DNA from: Mercenaria mercenaria
Taxonomy: Eukaryota; Mollusca; Bivalvia; Venerida; Veneridae
Length of the DNA stretch: 64,000 nucleotides
Assembly (NCBI RefSeq): GCF_021730395.1
Contig: NC_069367.1
Location: 16,056,501 to 16,120,500 of the forward strand
Direction: 5' to 3'
The notes under the pieces were generated by a model. The model worked only from the letters and a program-made list of their open reading frames with translations, did not search any database and was not told where the DNA came from. Positions 12,935 through 25,300 of the stretch are shown here, piece after piece (position 1 is the stretch's first letter; each line of letters begins with the position of its first letter). A program made the position numbers and the translations under genes.

Positions 12935-13105
12935 TTTTGCGACTGTGTAGATGATGACATATATGTGCAGTGTTCTCATGATCTGCTCTGTTTGCCATCC
13001 AGAAGGTATTTGTATGAATCCCTTTTTAACTGTTAGTAATGATACTATCATTATTGAAAGATGGACAAGATCATTATAGAAATTTAGCAGGGTAAAGTGT
13101 AACAG
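12935..13105 (+). repeat. Interspersed repeat (ATGGACAAG/TTTAGCAGG family)
   Basis: Shares GAAAGATGGACAAG and AAATTTAGCAGGG with 17790-17960 and, inverted, with 60085-60310. It lies in the intron between ULP1-like exons B and C. Confidence 0.6.
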
Positions 13106-13458
13106 TACTATACAGATTAAAACAACAATATATTGCAGGATAAGATACAGAGATTGTTTGCTAATCATTACATATAACACCAGCTATGCACTGTATATTA
13201 GTTTCTCTCAGTATAAAAAATAGATGTTTGAAACACTTGAAAACAAGAGCACCTCAATGTGGATGCAGATGCCCATTTGATTTTTTTTTCATTTAAAGAA
13301 ATTGAATCACACACAATCCACAGAAACTTAAACTGAGATGATCATGATCAGGTGCCAATGCCAGTACTACAGCCAAGGTTCAAGCTAGCTGTAACAGCAG
13401 AAATTTAAATCACAATTTATCAAGTAATGCAATATACTTTTAAAAAAACATTCATTAC

Positions 13459-13589
13459 CTTTAGAAACAACCAACTATCATAGTTGCCAGCTTGCCAAAG
13501 CACAGCAACGTAGCTAGGGAGGACAATTACATGGGTATCTCCTCTGTTTTTTTTTCCACTTTCAATAAGGCCAAAAAGGCATTCACAAC
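13459..13589 (-). CDS. ULP1-like gene exon B
   Basis: The acceptor TTATTTCAG and donor AAAG/GTAATG are good. The 5' part reads VVNAFLALLKVEKK, which continues WLNDK as family alignments expect. The 3' part reads LPSYVAVLWQAGNYDSWLFLK one frame over. The switch lies in a nine-A run on the coding strand (13547-13555). The exon is 131 bases where 132 would keep frame, so one base is missing, either in the genome or in the assembly. Confidence 0.65.
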
Positions 13590-13882
13590 CTGAAATAAAT
13601 GGGCAATTATTAAGTGCACAAATGTACAAATATAGTGATTTCATTTTTTTTAAATTTTGCGAATTCAAATATTTACTGACTGAATATGAATAATGGGTGT
13701 AAAAATAGGTATATTCATAATTATATTCATTCCAAAACAAATGCGAGCATAACAACCAACAAACAATATACCGATTCTGCTCGTTTGTTTTGGGTTAAAT
13801 GCCATTTTACAAATAATATATAAATGTTTTATTTCTGCGCTGTGTTACATTACACGAAGCAACCACAGGGCTACAAATAATT

Positions 13883-14035
13883 TGTTTGTTTGTTTTGGGT
13901 TTAACGCCATTTTTCAACAGTATTTCAGTCATGTAACGACAGGCAGTTAACCTAACCAGTGTTCCTGGATTCTGTACCAGTACAAACATGTTCACCACAA
14001 ATAACTATCAACTTACCCACATGAATCAGGTGGAA
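13883..14035 (+). repeat. SINE-like fragment (TTTAACGCC family), plus
   Basis: TTTGTTTTGGGTTTAACGCC followed by TTTCAACAGTATTTCAGTCA and CCTAACCAGTGTTCCTGGAT. Lies in the intron between ULP1-like exons A and B. A C-rich tract follows at 14089-14112. Confidence 0.6.
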
Positions 14036-14301
14036 GACTAATGACTTCAATGATGATGTTGTTTATCTAATAGTCACAGAGAAACCGCACCCCCACCCCC
14101 CCCCCCACCCCCTCAAACAACTCCCTTATTATAACTTATGGGATATTTAAATAAAGATAATAAACTTGTTCCAGTACTTTTACATAGCATGATTGAAACT
14201 TAAGGCAGTCAATATATACCTTTATCCAGATGTCTACCAAACAGAAAGTCTGGTTATATATCCTTTACAGGTATTATGATCTTGATTAATCTAAAACTTA
14301 C

Positions 14302-14613
14302 TTTATCATTTAGCCACTGACCCTCTTCTAGCGTTGACATGTCTTCTTTATCTCAAGTTTCCCCTATCACATTGATTCTCTCATCAGTGTTGAGGCTTGG
14401 CAGTTCGACTGTTCTACTAAGGTGGGAGGGACAAATCTTCAGAGTTTCTGCAAGAATAACAGGACACTCATAGTTCAGTAGGGCTTTGTAACGTAAACTG
14501 GACAATATCATTACAACATCCCTCCTCCTAGACAGGGTCATATCTTTCTTTCGAAGAAGTGGTAGAAGTTGTGCAGCCACTTCCTCCACACCATCTGCAT
14601 GAAGTCGTTCCAT
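14302..14613 (-). CDS. ULP1-like gene exon A
   Basis: The acceptor TTTTTGGCCTCAG precedes ATGGAACGAC, so the ATG is probably internal rather than the gene start. The exon encodes a helical stretch (MERLHADGVEEVAAQLL) and ends LEEGQWLNDK before GTAAGT, phase 0. A TGA at 14353-14355 interrupts the frame 16 codons before the conserved WLND. Confidence 0.65.
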
Positions 14614-15049
14614 CTGAGGCCAAAAAGAAATAGTTTCATATCATGATACAACTAGCAAAGTGAAGGCATTATGGGTTAAAGGCACAGCAAATAGTAAGTT
14701 CATGCCTAAAATTTTTTTATCAGAGTCTAAGACAAAAAAGAGCTGGAGAATTTCACCTTTGGTAGTAACATTTAAATGTTATCTGCTAATCATGTTGCTA
14801 ATCTAAAGCAATACTATTTTTCTTTTTACCATATCATGCTTAAAATATGTATTTTCAATAAAGAAATGTTTGAAGGCACTGACCACAGCTGAAATCTCAA
14901 CCACCTCATTTGGTATCGTAATATATGTTAGTTTGTGACTGTGTTGAGTGAATCAGTTGTTTAAAATGAAATACATGTAGTTATGATTTTCAGTGTTCAT
15001 TTTTCTTACTGATTTGGGAATGGGACCGGGGCCTTTACCATTGAGAAAA

Positions 15050-15330
15050 TGTGCATGTTTCATGAATCTATATCAAATACTTTTTGAGCTAGGCATGTCA
15101 CAAGGTGAAAATGTGCATTTTTGACTATTTCAGGGGCCATAACTTTAAAAAGCAGGGGGCGGAGCCAGGGGAAAAATAGAAAGTGCACAAGTTCATATCA
15201 TGATATAGATTTATGCGAGGTTTCATCAATTTATATCAAAGGCTTTTTGAGCTAGGCACGTCCCGAACTTTGGACAGATGGACGGATGGACACACGGACA
15301 AGACCAAATCTATATGCCCCCCACCACTCA
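15050..15330 (-). repeat. Single inverted copy of the 173 bp family
   Basis: Inverse of the 32690-33440 units (TTTTTGAGCTAGGCA, CATATCATGATATAGA), ending in a GGACGGATGGACACACGGAC tract and CCCCCCACCACTCATGGGG. Confidence 0.7.
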
Positions 15331-15354
15331 TGGGGAGCACAACAATCTTGGTAG

Positions 15355-15390
15355 AATGTGTGTGTGTGTGTGCATGCGTGTGTGTATGTG
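15355..15390. repeat. (GT)n microsatellite
   Basis: Imperfect TG repeat, directly before the SINE-like copy at 15391. Confidence 0.85.
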
Positions 15391-15712
15391 TGGGTTCGGG
15401 TTAACTGTCTTTTTCAACAATATTTCAGTCATATAAACGATGGTGTCTACATGTAGCAGTGAGCACAATGCCCAACTTTATAGTGCTGCCCACTGGAGTA
15501 TCACACCATTAACACGTGGCATGATACCCCACCCAGTCACATTATACTGACACCGGGCTGACCAGTCCTAGCACTATCCTCTTAATGCTGAGCACCAAGG
15601 GAGGAAGCTACAAGTACTACTTTTTACGTCTTTGGTATGACGCATTTGGGGATCGAACCAACGACCTCCAGCACTCGAAGCGGACGCCCTACCATAAGGC
15701 TACCGAGGTGGT
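15391..15712. repeat. SINE-like element with tRNA-like end
   Basis: GGGTTCGGGTTAACTGTC begins it. The right end reads GGGGATCGAACCAACGACCT and TAAGGCTACCGAGGTGG, which on the minus strand is tRNA-like (B box GGTTCGATCC). Confidence 0.65.
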
Positions 15713-16600
15713 TGAAAGTCACACAATGACCATTTGTGTAAAATTATTTTAAAATTGGGCCAGCAGTTTCACGAAAGAACATTTTGGGTATTGTCAAAAC
15801 ACTATCATTTTTAAAGACAAGTTGTCATTAATTTTCTGATGCTGCAATACACTTCTAAAAAAATCTAAAAAAAAAAAAAAACATTCAGTACTTTTCTTGT
15901 TTAAGTAGGAAGCATTCTACCAAATAAAATTTAGAAAAGAATGAGAAAAAGGGTTAACTTTAAAATATTCATAATTTTAATTACCTTGAACCACAATTAT
16001 CATTTAAGCCTAATTCTTAATAATCTTTTCAGTAAAACTGTTAAACATAAACTATAATGAATGGTTAACTTACGATTTCTGAATATTAAACTCTGAGAGA
16101 CATTCTCATCCCCATACAACTATGGACATTTCTAATTCAAATATTTTTTCAACAACAACATCTTACTATGTTCCTACTTATTAAATGGTCCATAATAAAT
16201 ACTAGTTGAATAGTTTCATGAAATTCTACCTGCTAGTTACTGAGGATGGCTGCGGACGGACGGATAGACAGATGGACTCACTTAATGAAAAAATATTCAA
16301 AAAGAAAAATTCCGACCTACCTACCCTATTTTTTTTCAGCATGTTACCAGAACAAAGAATTTTAGGCCTAAAATGCCACAAACTTTTATGAATTTCACAG
16401 AAATGTCTATATTTAAGTTAAAGGTCAATGAACATCTGATTAATTTTTACCTGAATTTCAAATTGTTTTTAACATTCTTGAGGCCCAAGTATGATTTTAT
16501 TATGATAAATTTATTTTCAGCTAGGTCAGACATTTCATGGGAAGAGTTTACCATATTAAGTTTCATTTCTTACATTCATGATTCAACTTCCAGTTAACTA
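15713..16600. other. Non-coding stretch with element fragments
   Basis: Contains a GGACGGACGGATAGACAGAT tract (16254-16275) and a CCTACCTACCCTATTTTTTT unit (16316-16336) that recurs at 17040-17360. No gene seen. Confidence 0.45.
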
Positions 16601-16604
16601 TGTG

Positions 16605-17960
16605 CGCTAAGCCCTTCTCATGCTGGACACAACTGATTCTGCCTTTGCCACCAGTGTAGATCATGATCGAGCCAAAATTAAAAATACATGTATGTTTGTT
16701 TGCTGTCTCCCTACATACCCTTTTAAAATACTGATCTTTTTTTTTTAAGTTGCGGTATCACAAAGGGCCACAATTATATATCAACAAAATAATAATTAAA
16801 AAAGTTTAAATTGTATTATTTAATTTCATCCTTTTATTTAATAGCAACAACCACCACTTTTTGTTAGTTTTGATTTACAGGCATAAAATTATATTTTTGG
16901 ACTCTAATATGTGAATAAATGACATTCCATTGTGTTTTTGAATACAAAATATTACTGATAAAGTTTTATGCAATGTTAAAGTCATGTCCTAGATTTTGAC
17001 ATGTAACAGATTTTTCAGGTTTAGGCGTAAAAAAAATTGTTTGTTTCCGGTATCCCGACCTACCCTAATTTTTTGGCCCGACCCTAAATGTTTTTATGAC
17101 CATGGAGAATATTTTTTTTCCATTTTTTAACAAAAAGATGCAAAACTGCACTTTTTGTGCTTTAAACATGGCCAGTGATGTTAAAATCAACTTACTGATG
17201 CTCTAAAGGCATAACCCCCTTATTTGTAATCATTTTTTGCAAAAACAAAAATTTCCAAAGAGTCTCCTTTAATAAAAAAAAAATCCAAAAAAAAAAATAT
17301 TTTCCGACCTACCTACCCTAATTTTTTTAGCATGTTACCGGAAACAAAGAATTTTTTTTAGGCCTTAGCCCCATTCAAATGAATGTACTTTCACTTTTGG
17401 AAAACAACTTGTATAATTTCTAATCGGCACACTTTTAATTCTTGAAAATCATACAGTATTTTAAATACCCTCTATGTAACATGGTAAGATGAAAAGTGAA
17501 CACAAGCATTTCATTTTTTTTTTTGGAAATCCTGAAATAAGGCTTTGCAAGAGTTATCTTTCCTGTGGTTATTGCTACTTTTATGAAACATACATATATT
17601 TGTCTTATTTTTACAGAAGAAATATTCTGTAAGAAATGATCATATATCTACTGGTAAAAGTATAATCACACAATCAAAAAAAAACAACAAAAAAACCCAA
17701 AAAAAAAACAAAAAATTAAATTGCCTATCTACCTACCCAACTTTAAAAAGTAGGGTCGGGAGACAACAAACAATGACTTTTTTAAATGTGGCCTCAGCCT
17801 GCACACCCTTGAAGTCTGATCGATATCAGCATTGTTTGCCATCAGCCAGTATGGTTTGGTAAGTACCCCTTTCAACAGTTAATGGTACTGTCCAAACTGG
17901 AAGATGGACAAGTCCATTATTGAAATTTAGCAGGGAAAGTGTTAGACACCCCATGCAAGT
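16605..17960. repeat. Interspersed repeat split by an insertion
   Basis: 16605-16677 (CATGCTGGACACAACTGATT) and 17790-17960 (GATGGACAAGTCCATTATTG) are two halves of the family seen whole, inverted, at 60085-60310. The 1.1 kb between is an insertion holding CCGACCTACC-type units (17040-17090, 17305-17360, 17720-17775) and A-runs. Confidence 0.5.
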
Positions 17961-20460
17961 GTACTTGTAACCTCCTTACACTAGGTAATATAAGCTATAA
18001 ATCAAGATTTTATATAGTACTTATTTTGTTCAACCATCTATTATGCTAAACCTAGTCTTTTTTATAATTTTATATCTATGAACTCTGATAACATAAGCTT
18101 TACTACTGTCTTTCATACATATATGTCTTCCCTGTCATACCATATTATTTACCAATGGAAATAAGAGATGGTTTCTATCTCATTTTTTTTTGCGTGCCAT
18201 TCTTTTTGTTATAATATACTAGTATACGACACAACTTTATTAACATGCAAACTTGTTCCTTGTTATATGTATGCTGTATATATTGCCATGTATATGTATA
18301 TTTAACATGGAAATAAATGTATCTATCTAAAAAACAATTTATTAATAAGTATTTTCCATTCTAAAACATTAAATAAAGGTTGTTTTATATACTGGCAATA
18401 GGACAAAATGTCCTACTTACAATCATATAAACAATGGAGCAATTTTTTCAAATTTTGATAATTGGGTGGGGGGCGGGGGTTGCAAATGTCCCAAGGGAGG
18501 CTAAAGTCCTTCACTAAAAAAGAACATAATTGGAGCATTAAGTGAATATACACTATTATCTTTTAATTGACAGAAATAGCCCTGATACAATTTATTACCT
18601 GTCAATAAGTCACACCTGCAAGTCCCTTTTTAATGTCTTTGGGTATTAGCAAAAGCTTTCTTGTAAAAACAACCTGTCATAAACCTGTTTGAGTTTATAG
18701 ACCTGACATGACCCATAAATACTTATTAAAACAACATCCTTATTTGAATTGCTGTTATTTATAGAAAGCGGAGATGTCATCATTTTTGCCAAACCAACAT
18801 AATTTTATTTATATACTTTGATAATGTAAATGCACACTTCTCTATTCTATAATGCAGTTAACTGCAATTATTAGCTATTTTTAAAATATTATACAATACT
18901 GTATATAATATCATCCATTTCGACAAATTTCCACACCATAATTGTTCATGAAATGCCATTATATATAAGAATATTTTTTACAAAATCTTTCAAATTTAAT
19001 GTGTTTGTCGTTTGACATTTCTTAATAATTGATATACATTATATATTGGCAACATAAAAATGGACAAAAATATTATAAGTGACTCAGTCAGAGGCACATC
19101 ATATCCTATTTTCCCTAAATACCCCATAACCATTATTTGGTGACAGAAATATATTTTGGGGCATTTAATGTCCATTTCAGGTGACAAAATCCTCAAGAGG
19201 ACAAGCCCCTCTGCTAATATCTGCATAAGAGGGCAAACTTCCTCCCCCCTGCTATACCTTTACAAGAAGAACAAAATCAAGCAGACCATCATCATCTAAT
19301 TAGATAGAAATAAACAATAGCTGTCTGATTACAAAAAAAAACATCTGATTTTTTGAAACTGTTTAAATTGGCAAGATTTTATACAACAACAACAACAACA
19401 ACAAAGGGGCATAATTTTGCTAAAATATAAGTCAGAGTTATAAAATTTACATACTAAGCTTAGGACATCCCATGATGCCAAAGATTCATATAGAAACATG
19501 CTTACATAGAAAACTGTTACAAAATTTAAATAGGAGTTCAATTTACACGAAGGTGCACAGTTTTGAGGAACTTATTAAAGCTAGATTTATGTAACTTGGC
19601 AACAGAGATTATCTTATGCTGCAAGACACATGTGTAAAATTTGAAAATATTACATTTTAGCCTAATAGTACCTAAGAAACTTCCTTACATGCAAAACTTC
19701 AATTTTCTTGACAGAGAAACTGACGCCAGAAAGATTAAACTACCCAGTACAATAACAGCAGCATTCGCAGAGTTATCTTCCCAAATGATTTGACAGGTGT
19801 TGCCACCTACGGCGAATAGGTCCTATCATGCGGTATACTCTCGGCTTTTATCGTAGTGTTAAACTCTTTTCTTAACCTTTCTTGTGTTTGACACCTGAAT
19901 AAAAAAGTAATTAAAGTATTTGACAAAAAATTCTAATCATGTAATTTATCAATATCATCTATTTGGATAGCGGTTTCTTCTGTTTTTAACATAAAATGTA
20001 AAGCCTTGTAAAATTTTCATCTTTTCAAAATGCTGGCCAGCAATATATAATTTAAATTATTGTTGTAGCATTAATTTAAGCGAGTCACATTTCCATATAA
20101 TTTATAAGCAAAGTGGGGTTAGCTACTGTAGCTAATTGAAAATATTGCAAACTTTTACCCCTGAATGGAAGCTTTGTTTCAAAGAGACAGTGGTTACTCT
20201 GGATACATTAAGTCTGCATAAAATTTCCAGTCCACTGGCTGCATACTGATTGTTATCTTAAAAATGTGCATGCCATGCATCCTGTTAACTCTAGGGGTTC
20301 AAGAATATGTCCTTGAAGCAGACTTAATAAGTTCCTTTATAAGTTCTTTATAAGTTCCATCATGGCTCTCTTTGAAATAGTTCTTTATAAGTTCCATCAT
20401 GGCTCTCTTTGAAATAATATTGTCCATTCGTCATAAAATATTTTTTTTTTGTAAATCATG
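17961..20460. other. Non-coding stretch, nothing recognised
   Basis: AT-rich, with A/T runs and an (AAC)n tract at 19386-19403. A direct repeat of AGTTCCATCATGGCTCTCTT occurs at about 20355 and 20391. No exon of the ULP1-like gene could be recognised here. Confidence 0.45.
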
Positions 20461-20465
20461 AGATT

Positions 20466-20640
20466 ATTATTACTACCGTTTTGCGTTGGATATGTACATA
20501 TCCAACGCATTTTAGTACTACATTTTTGTAAACTACCAAATTGCATTGAGAGTAACGCATTTTGGCAGTGACTACCAAAACTCGGCCGAATTTTGGTTGT
20601 GTCTTCCAAAATGCGTTGCTACCATTTTGCGGTGCAACCT
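20466..20640. repeat. Element of repeated AACGCAT/ATGCGTT motifs with perfect palindrome
   Basis: 20483-20508 is a perfect 26 bp palindrome (arm GCGTTGGATATGT). Around it AACGCATTTTGG and CCAAAATGCGTT pair as an outer stem. Confidence 0.65.
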
Positions 20641-21856
20641 AGCCGGACGATCAGACCAACAAAACCACGAGAGAACAATTTGAATAACTGAATCCGGCCA
20701 GTTTTCAGCAAACTATGGACAGAAAAGTTTCAGTTTGCGACTGTAAAGTCATAGGACTTGTAAATAAATTAATCGAAACTTTTAACGCCATCTGAATCTT
20801 GTTTGTAATATCTTACACAGTTTTTGAAAGTTAACGTTATAGTTATATGAAAGATATACATAAAACGAGTGTTTTATGCTTTAGTCCATGCTTCCAAAGG
20901 ATCTTTTTAAAGATCTTATTATACAACGAGCAAATATCATTTATCAGGATACAGAGCTGTATAATATTAAATTTTCACAGATAAATGGTGAAATATTAAA
21001 ATAAATTGTTCCCGAGATATGACAGGATAAAGAAGTTATTTTGTTTTGTGATGATTCTTGCCTTGTTATGAAATTCGTTTGTGTTTTTTTCCCTTAATTT
21101 TAGACATTTACTTAGTTGCTTGACTTTTTTAAATTTTGGTCGAGTCAAGATGAAATCATAGCATCACTGGATTTTGTTGAAATTTCAGTATGCCATAACC
21201 AATACCGTTATAAATGTGTGAAATTATCTAACATTTAGTAGTATGAAAGATATTGTCAAACTTATCGAGGGCGCGTTCGAAGATTCGTTAAATGTAGCTT
21301 TAACTATGATGAACAACAAAAAAAGTGTTTTAATCACTTAAGCTATATTTGCATATATAATAAAAGAAGACATGTAAAATATACCCTGACTAAATGATTT
21401 AAAGTGTATATATGGAATAGGAGCAACTGAGAATAAGCTATCAAAATATTAGTATAGAATGAGTACAATGATTTCATAGCACATTGTTGCAATTGGCCCC
21501 ATTATTGTCATTGACTGGACTATGAATATTCTATACAAGGTTCTTAAATACACTTTCTCGTTTATATATATGGTTTACGCTTCTATCCAACATATTCCTC
21601 TTACCAATGCAAGATGTATATGGATTTCGATCAAACTAAAATATGCTTTTTGTAGAGGGTCTTAGTTTTATCCTTACCAACCCTAGAAAACACTAACCAG
21701 TTAACCATGATACACACTAACCAGTAAAACATGATGCTCACTGGTTTCTTACACTTTCTAAAAACATGAAATAAGCAACTTATTTATGGCGAACTTCAGT
21801 GGATTATCCTTATTGATGTTAGATATACATGTAACGAGTCTTCAGTTGCCCATGTC
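20641..21856. other. Non-coding stretch 3' of the GNAT gene
   Basis: AT-rich; no recognisable repeat or exon. It probably includes the 3' UTR of the GNAT gene. Confidence 0.45.
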
Positions 21857-22346
21857 TCACTCCTTGGACGAAATTTTCACGCCATAAAATCTTAAAGAGG
21901 TGTTCGGTCCTGTGTTCTGAATCGGTTTAACACCATCCACCTCAAAATTGTCGAAGGCTTCTTCATGTAACAACTCAAATTTTGCAACTGAATGCTCGTA
22001 CACCAGCTTGGAAAAGACATTTGAGCCCTCTCCTTTGATGAACAATGGATCAATTCCTAAAAACCTTCCGAATTCTACCGCTGCATTTAACATCCGGGTT
22101 GCCAGGTGCTTTTGTCTGTATTTATCGTTTGTGCCAAGCCCGAAGAAATGAATACATTCCTTAGCTCCAAAACGACCAAAGAAATCCGCTTTAGCTTCGC
22201 CTATATGACAAAACTGCTCTAGGAGTCTTAACTCTCGCGTTTTGATAGCGTCATCATCTGGCGATTCATCATACGACAAGAACCGTGAAGTCCGAATCGC
22301 CATGACGTCACCATTTTCGGCCAGCAACATAATGGATATATTCCAC
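21857..22346 (-). CDS. GNAT gene exon 3 (terminal exon with acetyl-CoA motif)
   Basis: The acceptor is CTTCTACACAG and the first base completes Arg80. The exon encodes residues 81-242 and ends with a stop at 21859-21857. It carries the central GNAT strands, motif A (GTNDKYRQKHLATR, residues 151-164) and the C-terminal fold ending RFYGVKISSKE. I saw no clear AATAAA in the 300 bases beyond the stop. Confidence 0.88.
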
Positions 22347-25300
22347 CTGTGTAGAAGATATGGATAGTTTATTATTGTCACATGTGTAAATAAATCACCA
22401 CATCATGACGTACGTTCTCTTTTACTACATGTATCAGTAATTTTGTAAAGATATTCTGTATAAATTACTCCCATGAGCCGAAAGCCGTTGTGAAGGTATT
22501 GGCGATGCAAATTTCAAAGCAATTTAAAAGAAGGGACCAATGTATTCTAGAAATTTCTACTTATGACACTATATATTCTATTATTTCAGTTAAGTTGGTC
22601 TGCAGTTCGCAGTTCGTGTTTCCAATTGCGAACTGCAAACTGGTCTGCAGTTCGCAGTTCGCAGTTCGCGTTTCGAATAGCGAACTGCAGACAAACTTAA
22701 CTGAAATTCTATTGGCATTCAATATATACACATTTCTGCTTACATATAAAGGACGAACCCTTAATAGAACAAAACAGTGTCGTTAATTTTACTTTCTTGA
22801 GGGATTAAACATTAAAATGCGCTTATATAACAGTAAATTTATTCAAATAGTTCTATGTTTTAAATTTCGATCTGAAAAACACTGTCCTACCTGAAGAATG
22901 TTGACCAAAACTCTTCAACTTCATCATTCCACTGTAAACCCAGAGCCTTTTCGATTGGTTCTTGGACAATAAAGTTTGTTCGGATAAATTCTAAAGCTTT
23001 AGGGTAATATTCTTCTGTAACGAGCACAAGCTCACCCTCTGTAAACGTCTCCTTGATTCCAGATTTTTCAAATGCCTGGAATAAATGTTTTGAGTGATAT
23101 AGAAAGACAGAATACTATACACATGATACAGTTTCAGTTCATTTAAACATGCCATCGCTTGTCTATTTACTACACTCAGCAAAGGACCGTTCCAAACACT
23201 ACAACCATTATTCGCGCCTAAGTCAGTATTATAGAGACCATGGCCAGATTTGATGTCGCAGCCCTCGGGTTATGAATCAGACCCTCTATTCCAAACTGAG
23301 TCCAGTAAGAATGGCAGGAGTGAGACTTAGTATGGAGTCTAGATAGAATCACGCTAACAGAGTATTATACAGACCAGGGCCAGATTTGATGACGCAGCCC
23401 TCGGGTTATGAATCAGACCCTCTATTCCAAACTGAGTCCAGTAAGAATGGCAGGAGTGAGAGTTAGTATGGAGTCTAGATAGAATCACGCTAATAGAGTA
23501 TTATACAGACCAGGGCCAGATTTGATGACGCAGCCCTCGGGCTATAAATCAGACCCTCTATTCCAAACTGAGTCCAGTAAGAATGGTAGGAGTGTCTAGA
23601 TAGATTCACGCTAACAGAGTTAACTGTTGTCACATGAGAATCAATGCTAACTTGCAGTGATTTTTATGGTAGGTTTATGTATATTATCCCATTAAAAGAT
23701 GTTCATATTGTCTTCTTTTATAAAAGCTTTGTGACAGTAACAAAATACTTGCTACTGTATGTTTTTACTTCCTTAATCTTGCAAAAACTGAAGTTCGTTT
23801 AAATCTGGGACAGGACGTGTGGAATGCAACCAAGTTTAAGCGAGCGTAATGCATAAAACCTGACAAAATGACGAAAAAAAGCAGGCACGTGACCACATGT
23901 TTGTGTAAAACTTTAGTGGGTTTTACATTATTTTGAAATATGTTAGAATGAGCGGTTGGAGTTGGGGAAGGGGATACGCTTTATTTGCGTTTCATCTTGA
24001 CGGAGCATACCAACGTATGCAAAGACAAGTCAAATTGATAAATCAAGTAAACTACATGTATATATTACGGGCACAACATGAAGTTCGATGTTACATGATG
24101 TTACATAATTAAGAAATAACTTATAGCAAACCAGTGTTTTAACAATATTTATACACGATGGGCGGTTATACATTGGACGTAACAATTTCACGAGGGCTCA
24201 GCCCGAGTGCAATTATTTCTTACGATGTATATAGACTGACTCCTAGACTATATATATATAAACTACTTGAATACCTCTTCCAAAGCAAATGAGAACTTCA
24301 TTAAAAGTAATGCCAAATGTGTGATCGGCAGATTTTTGAGGGGATGCCGATCCCCCACCCCCACAGTGCCGTAGCCAGACACAAATTTTAACCGAGGCAA
24401 CCTAGGGGGATCCGGGGGCATGCCTCCCGGATTTTTTCCCCAGGACGTCTCTGGTGCAGTCTGAAGCACTCTCAAACTGTTTTATATCACAGTAAAATCG
24501 TCCCTTTAGCCCTATATTTCACAGAACGTTCATATTTTAAGAAAAAATATATTTATAACAAGGATAATTGGGGATTTATCCTATTCTAATATAGTCTCGG
24601 ATACAATCATTTTTGTAATTGAAAGGCAATAAAATCAGAAAACCAACAGTAAGACATACAACATGCTTTTTTAGCTCACCTGTCATAAAGTGACAAGGTG
24701 AGCTTTTGTGATCGCGTGGCGTCCGTCGTCCGTGCGTCCGTGGACGTCCGTTCGTTCGTCCGTCCGTAAACTTTTGCTTGTGACCACTCTAGATGTCACA
24801 TTTTTCATGGGATCTTTATGAAAGTTGGTCAGAATGTTTATCTTGATGATATCTAGGTCAAGTTCGAAACTGGGTCATGTGCGGTCAAAAACTAGGTCAG
24901 TAGGTCTAAAAATAGAAAAACCTTGTGACCTGTCTAGAGGCCATACTTTTCAATAGATCTTCATGAAAATTGGTCAGAATGTTCACCTTGATGATATCTA
25001 GATCAATTTTGAAACTGGGTCACATGCCTTTAAAAACTAGATCTTTAGGTCAAATAATAGAAAAACCTCGTGACCTCTCTAGAGGCCATATTTTTCAATG
25101 GATCTTCATGAAAATTGGGTCATGTGGGGACAGGTGAGTGATTCAGGACCATTCATGGTCCTCTTGTTTAGTATACTAGTAGTTTATTAGTTTATAACCG
25201 GGAGGGGGTAGGTACTGGAGGTACTGGAGGGGGACTGTTTCCATGTTGGTGTAAAGATAACTATGAAATGGTGGCCTCTGGTGCATTTTTTGGTCTGAAT

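Larger units (their letters stand above)
11025..14613 (-). pseudogene. ULP1/SENP-like C48 cysteine protease with PHD-like finger, 5' incomplete, probably decaying
   Basis: Five minus-strand exons (14613-14302, 13589-13459, 12618-12473, 11954-11837, 11294-11025) give the catalytic core of a ULP1-family protease, which cleaves SUMO or related ubiquitin-like tails. Seen in order: LEEGQWLNDK then VVNAFLALLK (entry strand), LPSYVAVLWQAGNYDSW, DNGHWILMVV (catalytic His), VRVYDSLHGD (catalytic Asp), QEDGNNCGNFVLM (oxyanion Gln and catalytic Cys), then NAEAIIKN and a C-terminal Cys-rich finger. Lesions: an in-frame TGA at 14353-14355; a one-base frame break at the nine-T run 13547-13555; a GC instead of GT donor after 11837; and Arg where the finger's His ligand is expected. 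Exon A opens at a strong acceptor, so more exons lie upstream but were not found. ULP1-PHD proteins occur both as host genes and as cargo of some DNA transposons; which applies here is open. Confidence 0.75.

Noticed and set aside
11025-14613. Polinton-type protease as the source of the ULP1-like exons
   Set aside because: The gene has spliced introns, a C-terminal PHD-like finger and no neighbouring element genes or terminal repeats, so a host gene or plain DNA-transposon cargo is more likely.
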